Of a DNA stretch of 64,000 nucleotides, positions 57,990-64,000 are shown in pieces. The DNA lies in assembly GCF_949987515.2 (NCBI RefSeq), contig NC_082694.2, forward strand, positions 60,324,080 through 60,388,079, written 5' to 3'. The translations under genes were made by a program, and so were the position numbers. This DNA is from Delphinus delphis. Its lineage: Eukaryota > Chordata > Mammalia > Artiodactyla > Delphinidae. The stretch's first letter is position 1; each line of letters opens with the position of its first letter. The notes beneath the pieces were generated by a model. That model searched no databases. It saw nothing but the letters and a program-made list of their open reading frames with translations, and was not told the origin of the DNA.

Positions 57990-58420
57990 CAAGGGTCACT
58001 TATTCAATATGTATTTATTGAGTACCTACTATGTGTCAGCCCCCACTTTGGGTATGCAAGATACAACAGCAAAGAAAGTCCACAAATTAGAGGAAGCAGA
58101 CCATAAATGAATCTATAAGTAAATATAACATAATGTCAGGTAATGAAGAAATTCTTCCTGCTTTAAGCAGGGAAAGGGAATGTGGGTGGTGCTGCTATTC
58201 CAGAGGAATAGCCTCTCCTCTGAAGTCTCATTTGAATAAAGACCTTAAGGGATCCTTTTGGTTTTGGGGGAAGAAGTACCCAGGCATACGGAGTGCCCCA
58301 GGCACTCCTGGAGTTCCTGGAAAAGCCTGGAGGCCATGTGGCCAGGGCAGAGTGAGTGAGAGGGAGAGCTGGTCATTGGAAATGAGGTCTTTCATAGAAC
58401 CATATGTCAGAGGGTTCCTG
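57990..58420 (-). mobile_element. L2 fragment
   Basis: 'TGAGTACCTACTATGTGTCA', 'AGTCTCATTTGAATAAAGAC', 'GCAGAGTGAGTGAGAGGGAG': reverse-strand L2 in order. The 118-codon plus frame (58,133-58,489) lies in it and is not a gene. Confidence 0.72.
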
Positions 58421-58549
58421 GTTGCCCCCAAAGTGGAAGAACCACTGAACCCACAGTCCAGTTTCATTTTTTGGAGGTCCAAACAGTGATAATGAATTGC
58501 AAGGAGACTGTGCTATCAATCTACAATCTCCTCATTAAGCTTCATCTTA

Positions 58550-58760
58550 CTCCGTATAAAAATTGGTATCTGTTGTTTTCTCTTCTGGACCAATTTACCC
58601 ATGCATTTCTCCCCCTTGAAACACCCTTCTTGACTCCTCTCCCTGTTCAGTCTCTCCCATATTTCAAAACTTAATTTAAGCTCTGCCTCCTGTAAGAATC
58701 CTTCCCTAACTCTTCTGGGTGACACTCAGCAGCTCTTCTGACACTGTGACCGGAGGTTTT
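58550..58760 (+). mobile_element. L2 fragment
   Basis: 'TGCATTTCTCCCCCTTGAAA', then 'AATCCTTCCCTAACTCTTCT': forward L2 3' text. Confidence 0.6.
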
Positions 58761-58929
58761 ACTTAGGACTTCCTCACCATCAATAGATTGGTGTTCAGGG
58801 GAACCCTGAAATTGAATGCGAAAGAGTTTGTGTAATCCTCCATGCGTGTTTTCACAAGCGTGTTCATAAGTCCCGTGAGATTTTAAAATGAGTCTGTGAC
58901 TTAAAAGATTGAGATCCACTCCTTTTGAC

Positions 58930-59060
58930 CAGTGCTTCTCACACATCAAATGTGCACATGAACCATCTACATTTCATTAAAATGAAGATTCCAGTTCAGT
59001 AGCTCTGGAGTGAGGTTTGGTGCTGCTGGTCCCAGGACCATACTTAATGGCAAAAGGCTA
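58930..59060 (+). mobile_element. MER5A-type hAT MITE fragment
   Basis: 'CCAGTGCTTCTCACACATCA', 'AAATGAAGATTCCAGTTCAG', 'GCTGCTGGTCCCAGGACCAT': MER5A order, diverged. Confidence 0.7.
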
Positions 59061-59064
59061 GAAT

Positions 59065-59850
59065 ATTTTATTCTGCACTTGTCTGCATACACTGGCTTGT
59101 TGCTCCCTATCTCCTAAGTAGATTGCAGGTTTCTGCTAATACTTCTTGGCTCTTCTCCCACAGCAGGGACTAGAAAAATAGCCCATCGTTGGACCTGACA
59201 GATGCTTGCTCTACAGATATAAGTACACTAATTGAAACTAATTAAAATAGCTTCTCTGTGTTCACTTTCTTAGTCTCACTTAGTTTTCTAAGGTAACCAC
59301 CTGTTTTTCAAGGTGCTGAACTTTTCTGTAACCCGGAGCAGAATCTCAGAACTCCTAAAATCTTCCTAAAGCAAAGTTTTTCTCTCTCTTCCATATTGAA
59401 ATAAAAATCCACCAAACCCAAAAGACATCATGGTACAGGAAATGCCTCGTTTGGAAGGATAATCCACTATATAAGGGCATTCTCCCTCACTGGAAATGTT
59501 CAGTACCAAGATGTCCAGTGCAAATAAATAATGTGGAACATCAAAGAAGCCAGGATAAATCAAATCACCACCACTAGGCCCTTGAAGGGGTAGGTTCCAG
59601 ATAAACTGTTTAGAGCCCAGAAGTGAAGTCTCATAAAGAAAGGGCAGAGAGGGAAGGTCTCTAGAAGTTAAGGAACGGTGTAGAAAAGTGAAAATGGGGT
59701 TTGGGAATAAAATTGCTACCTCAAAAAACTTTCCACTCTATATTTGCATAAGCTGTAAAACAAGTTACTTAGTCATGTGGAAATAAAGTGTTTTTAACAG
59801 CATCTAATGACACAGCAAATGAAAAAAAATTTTTTACATGCAAGACACAC
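59065..59850. other. Intergenic DNA with no recognised feature
   Basis: Nothing recognised. Confidence 0.4.
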
Positions 59851-59870
59851 GTGTAAAGAATGTGTGTGCG

Positions 59871-60075
59871 GGGCTTGCCTGGTGGCGCAGTGGTTGAGAG
59901 TCCGCCTGCCGATGCAGGGGACACGGGTTCGTGTCCCAGTCCGGGAAGATCCCACATGCCACGAAGCGACCGGGCCTGTGAGCCATGGCCGCTGATCCTG
60001 CGTGTCTGGAGCCTGTGCTCCGCAACGGGAGAGGCCACAACAGTGAGAGGCCCGCGTACCGGGAAAAAAAAAAAA
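59871..60075 (+). mobile_element. Young short-form CHR-type SINE
   Basis: GGGCTTGCCTGGTGGCGCAG head, GGTTCGTGTCCCAGTCCGGG, poly(A) tail of ~15. A perfect 16-bp target-site duplication AAAGAATGTGTGTGCG at 59,855-59,870 and 60,076-60,091. It sits ~1.7 kb upstream of the inferred transcription start. Confidence 0.98.
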
Positions 60076-60091
60076 AAAGAATGTGTGTGCG

Positions 60092-60700
60092 AAAGGAATT
60101 TTTCATGTGGTATTTAATAAATATATATACATATTATTTGTACTTATAAAAATACTATGTGCAATGAAAGCTATGCATAAATATTTATAAAATAACTTTA
60201 TCTAAGTAGGCCAGTAACATTTAATATTTTTCAATAAATTCATACATAAAATATATACATTAGTGCCAAATGGAACATATATTTTGAAATATGAACCCCT
60301 AGTAAAACTCTTAGGAATCTGGAGTAAAATTCAGGTATCTGCCAAAGGAAACTTCGGAGTAGCTGTCATCTGAAGAAAAGAAACGATGCTGGGTCTCTTA
60401 TCTTCATGGACTGTTTTGCTTGTCATATTTCTAACATCACTTCAGCTGAATTTTGTATTTGACTTCCAACTTCATGGCCATTTGACCTGCCAACTATTAT
60501 TTTCTTTGAGGCTTTTAACACTCCACCCAAGTATTTTGCTTTCCAGAACAGTTGTGTCCGTTTCCTTTTCACTTCACCTTAACATCAGACAAGGTTTACA
60601 ACATAGGCTTAATATGCATCCTTCAAGGTTGCAGACAGACCCAGGGGCGTCGCTGTGATGACCTGAAGCTGATACCGCTCTGGAAAGTCAAGGTCCCCTG
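60092..60700. other. AT-rich DNA upstream of the CpG island
   Basis: AT-rich to ~60,290, then ordinary. A 90-codon frame from an ATG at 60,386 (ending 60,658) begins with a hydrophobic run (MLGLLSSWTVLLVIFLTSLQ), but nothing else supports a gene. Confidence 0.45.
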
Positions 60701-61717
60701 GAGGATCGCTCTTTGTGCCAGGATTTCCGTTCAACCTGAGAGTCCCGGGGCTGGGGTCGGGCCCTGAGAGCCCGACTCTCCAGGGTTCCAGTCCCCTCCC
60801 CAGGCCGAACGTGCGGGCTGGGACCTTAACGACCGGAAAACACCGCCGTTTCCTGTCGCCTACTCATTCCCCAGGCCGAAGACTCGAGGAGGAAGAGACG
60901 GAGACGGATTAAGAAAATTAATTAAGCGGCTCCACGTTCGGCCTCCGGGCGAAGGGGCTGGGCGCGCAGCGGGCGCAGGTGCCGCCCAGGGCTGAATTTT
61001 ACGGTCCAGGGCCAGCCACTGCGCCACTTGCGCCCCGTCGCTCGTCCGGGGGCGGCCGCCACCCGCTTGCCCCAGCTTTAGGCAGATCTCTTTTAGGGAC
61101 CCCGCGGGAGAGGAAACGCCTCCCCCTGGACTGGAAAAACCTGCAGCGTCGGCTGTTCGCTTGCCCCTGCTCAGCCAGCAGCCCCTGGCGTCTCCAGTGC
61201 GCCAAATCCACTCTCCGGGTTTTGGCGGCAGCTCCAAGGGGATCAAGCTGGAAACTGTCAGAACACGACCCTCCCCCCCAAACTGGGGCTTCGAGTGGCC
61301 CGGGGGCCCGAGGCCGGGCCGGGGCGGCGCGGTCAGGTGGCTTCTCTTGCCCGAGGGTCCCCCGGCCGCCGCGCCGGAGCCTTGCCGGGCTAGATCGGAT
61401 CGTAGGGACGAAGAGAGGTGGGCGCACAAGGTTTTGTACAGGTGTCCGGGGTGCGGGCGGAGTCCCTTTGTCCTCGGGCACCCTGGAGCTAGCACCCTGG
61501 GTCCCTCTTCGAACCGAGCGTCCCGAGACCTTTCTTTGTGCCGAGGGAGCCGAACGCAGCTTCTCGCAGGGAAGCCGCATCCCTGGGGGTGGCGCTGGGG
61601 CGGTAACGATGAAAATCCATTGTCCTTTGGGGGCCCGCAGGCCGGGCCGCGGGTGAACCCGGTCCGCCCGCTCCGGGCCGGGGCTCAGGTACAGCGGCTG
61701 GAAGGGTCTGCCTGCGG

Positions 61718-61790
61718 CCCCCGCCCTCCGCCCCGCCCTGACCCGCCCCGCGAGCCGCCGGCCCCGCCCCGCGCCGCCCCGCCCCGCCCT
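61718..61790 (+). promoter_or_regulatory. GC-box (Sp/KLF-site) cluster
   Basis: CCCCGCCC occurs at 61,731, 61,762, 61,777 and 61,782, with further CCGCCC matches nearby. The cluster lies about 40-110 bp upstream of the initiator match. No TATA box is seen, which fits a GC-box-driven CpG-island promoter. Confidence 0.8.
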
Positions 61791-61826
61791 TCGCAGGTTC
61801 AGTACGGGAGTACGGCTGCGGAGCGC

Positions 61827-61833
61827 TCAGTCT
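61827..61833 (+). promoter_or_regulatory. Initiator match, candidate TSS at A61829
   Basis: TCAGTCT fits the YYANWYY initiator consensus at every position, just downstream of the GC boxes. CpG-island promoters often start at several places, so this is one candidate only. The strand is inferred from the splice donor at 62,084. Confidence 0.45.
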
Positions 61834-62083
61834 AGTTTGCACCTTCTCTCCCGGCCGCGGTCCGAGAGGGCGGGGAGGGCAGCGGTGGGGCCCGAGCTGG
61901 GGGAGAGTTCGGAGACTCCGGCCTTGGGCGCCTTCACGCCGTCTCCGAGCACATAATGCTGTGAGCAGGCGCCGCTCCGGCCGACCCGGCTGGATCTGCG
62001 CGTGGCGGGCAGGGACTGCGTGCGCCTTCGGGAACTGCGGCGCCCGGCCCCGGGGTCAGCGGCTGGGATCCTTGGCGCCGCTG
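61829..62083 (+). other. Candidate non-coding first exon
   Basis: From the initiator match to the base before the GTGAGT donor, about 255 nt. It is GC-rich and holds only one ATG start I noticed on this strand, at 61,956, followed by an immediate stop. The exon therefore looks like 5' untranslated leader, with the coding start in a later exon outside the window. Gene identity is unknown. The 5' edge is uncertain by tens of bases; the 3' edge is firmer. Confidence 0.6.
61956..61964 (+). CDS. Two-codon upstream ORF (ATG-CTG-TGA)
   Basis: Within the candidate leader, ATG CTG TGA encodes Met-Leu-stop. The context is ACATAATGC, with A at -3 (counting ATA|ATG), a moderate initiation context. Minimal uORFs can stall or dissipate scanning ribosomes and lower translation of the main ORF. 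Whether it acts depends on the true transcription start being upstream of 61,956. Confidence 0.4.
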   Translation: ML

Positions 62084-62092
62084 GTGAGTTGC
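62084..62092 (+). other. Consensus 5' splice donor
   Basis: GCCGCTG|GTGAGTTGC matches the mammalian donor consensus (GTRAGT). A second good donor, GTGAGTATG, begins at 62,122. Either could end the first exon. Confidence 0.6.
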
Positions 62093-64000
62093 TGCCTGCC
62101 CACGGCTTCTTCTCTGCGCGTGTGAGTATGTCCAAACCGGCGGCCGTGGCCGCTTCCGGCGTGCGCGGGGGGCTAGGCTTGGAAATGCACAGGGAGCAGG
62201 GATACCTAGGGCATCCCCTTCCAGCTGGTGTCCAACGGATCAAAGGGGACATAAAGCAAACTGGGAGGGGTGCGAGCGGCACGACCAGATCGCAGAGCTC
62301 CACCGTTTGTGCCCACCACTTTTCAGGGTGAGGCTGCGCGGCTACACTGCACCCTCCGAGCTATTGACAGCCATTCTGGGCGCGTACTGCATTTTTCCAT
62401 CTGAGAACAAGCCGCACATTGCTACCGCTCCCCTCCCACCGAGGACTGGCATCAGGGCTGCACAGGGTGCACGGTGCAGATCTGAGGTGGCAATACCCGC
62501 TGGGTGCCCTCTCCTCACTTGACGAGGGGCATTGTGCCTGGGGCTCCAACCTGCAGATCTGGCAGTCGATTTTTTTTTTTTTTTTTTTTTTTTGGTACGG
62601 TGGTTTCTGAACAACTGAAGTGTTTTCAATATTTTTTTCCCCTTTCTCCTTGAAACTAAGTATCTTGACAAGTATCGGACATGTAAGGACGAATGGATCT
62701 GGCCATTTTTTCGTTATGGATTATTATACTCCATCCCCCTCTCGACTTCGGGAGGCATGTGTTTCATCTTATAAATAGAAAGTAGCATATTTTTTGGCAG
62801 GACCTCCTTTATACTGTACAGTCTGAGAGGTCAGTTTAAAAATAAATATGCACTTGAATGTTACATTACCGAGAGCCAGGCTGTGGCTGGGACAAGCTGC
62901 GTGGACAGCAGCATCAAAGCCGGGAGCGCAGCTGTGTTGAAAGGAGTAAAAGCCCCAGAGTGCAGCCCAAGCTGACAGTCAAGTAATTACATTTTGTTTA
63001 AAAAAAAAAAAAAGTGAGTGAATTAAAATGAGGGCGGGAATAGGAATGTCAGAAGGGTATTGCAACATGAATCTTTCCAGACCTGGTGTATTTGGGGGAG
63101 TCGCCGCTGATGCGTGCTAGGTGGTGGGGTGGGAGGTGCTGGGTAAGGGGAGGGAATTTATGAGTGTCTTAGGGAGACAAAGGTTTCCTCCCCACCCCCC
63201 AGCTCTTAGGCTTCACAGTAGTATCCTAGAGTTTCTTGGGGGCGCTGCCTTTAAAAAAGAACACAAATCAGGAGAGCAGCAGATTTGAATAGGAAAGCCT
63301 TTCTTGGGGACTTCCCAGGGAAGCACGGGGAGACAAAAGGCTCACCTAGAAGCCCTGATGATGCCCCAGGGGTATCCCTAAGGCAATTTAAAAGACTCCT
63401 ATAACCTAACTTCGAAAAGATCTTTCATCTAACGACCAGGGAAATGCAGCTTCTTTTCTGGACAGTTCCAGAGATTCTCTTTTTGATACCAGCTAAGATC
63501 TGTTATGAGCTCTTCTGACAGTTAAGAATAAGCTACACAGGTATGTTTTCAGATTAGGTTGAAACACTCAGAGATAAGTTAGGGCAGTTGTGAAATGTTT
63601 GGCATTGTCACATGTGAAATTAATGATAAAGACTAATAGTCAAAGAACCAAGGAATGGTTGAGAGTTCTTCATTAAGTCTCTTAAAGAATGTAGGTTTCC
63701 CAACAGGCATCACTCATTGAATAAAACACTCAGTACCAGCCTCTGGGCTCACAGATAAGAACATTAGAGGAGAAATTTGGAAGCCTTTCTGGATCCATGG
63801 CAGTTCCTGTTTTCCAGTGGTTATCATCTGCAAGAGATTTACATTATGAATTCCATGATTGGAACATGGTGCTATGACTGTGGCAGCAGCTACAGACATG
63901 GAATAAGATGAGCTCCCCCTTCCCTTAAGATCTGAGCAGTGAAATTCTGTTTTGTATCTCAATGGAACATGTAAAGACAGCCAGAGTAATAAGTGTTGCA
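62084..64000 (+). other. Inferred beginning of intron 1
   Basis: GC content falls back to background after ~62,350. No coding exon, acceptor-exon-donor unit or recognisable repeat was found to the window end. A 25-T run lies at 62,570-62,594 and an A(13) run near 63,001. Frames over 62.3-62.7 kb are not supported as exons. Confidence 0.5.

Larger units (their letters stand above)
60715..62345. promoter_or_regulatory. CpG island / promoter region
   Basis: About 1.6 kb of GC-rich DNA dense in CpG, sharply different from the AT-leaning surroundings and free of repeats. CpG retention at this density in a mammal implies germline-unmethylated promoter DNA. Opposing long frames (193-225 codons) on both strands are expected from GC-rich sequence, where stop codons are rare, and I do not count them as genes. 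It contains the GC boxes, initiator, first exon and donor listed separately. Confidence 0.93.

Noticed and set aside
60979..61656. 225-codon plus-strand frame in the CpG island
   Set aside because: GC-rich DNA rarely contains stops; overlapping long frames occur in several phases on both strands, and most lie upstream of the likely transcription start.
62002..62331. 109-codon frame across the first exon
   Set aside because: It begins at a GTG, not an ATG, and reads through the consensus donor at 62,084.
62570..62600. 25-T run followed by GGTACG, resembling the tail end of a young SINE
   Set aside because: Only six bases match the SINE end, no duplication is visible, and a slippage-generated T run explains it.

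Overview
The window looks like nuclear DNA from a cetacean, most likely a toothed whale. The clue is some twenty copies of the tRNA-derived CHR-type SINE of cetaceans and relatives, recognised by its head (GACTTCCCTGGTGGYGCAG), B box (GGTTCGAKYCC) and poly(A) or (AAATA)n tail. At least six are a short (~200 bp), little-diverged subtype typical of odontocetes. The species call is inference from repeat content. No operon, CRISPR array, prokaryotic gene, tRNA, rRNA or microRNA gene was seen.

Positions 1-60,650 are gene-poor intergenic DNA, or the far end of an intron. I found no convincing protein-coding exon there. It is layered with transposable elements: (i) ancient L2, MIR, MER5A, MER2/Tigger and MaLR (MLT1) copies; (ii) old L1 copies at about 10.0-10.5, 14.6-18.1, 33.4-35.8, 46.3-48.6 and 52.5-53.1 kb; (iii) younger L1 insertions at 8.3-8.7, 15.2-15.4, 25.0-27.5, 38.15-38.23 and 43.2-44.6 kb with clear target-site duplications; (iv) CHR SINEs, many nested in older elements. 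The only long protein-like reading frames are decayed L1 ORF2 pieces (reverse transcriptase C-terminal half) at 25.1-26.5 kb and 43.5-44.6 kb.

Positions ~60,700-62,350 form a strong CpG island: a TATA-less promoter with a GC-box cluster (61,718-61,790), an initiator match centred on A61829, a candidate non-coding first exon (about 61,829-62,083) with a two-codon upstream ORF, and a consensus 5' splice donor (GTGAGT) at 62,084. Everything from there to 64,000 reads as the start of a long first intron. This is the one credible host gene signal. Its coding exons lie beyond the window, so I do not name the gene.

The best structures for a second look are the promoter with its tandem donors and mini-uORF, an L1 copy whose 5' part is inverted (twin priming), an L1-into-L1 insertion, several SINEs with perfect 16-bp duplications useful as phylogenetic markers, a body-less poly(T) tract flanked by a direct repeat, and an LTR-like unit near 49.4-50.1 kb. 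I did not find a convincing new biological system.
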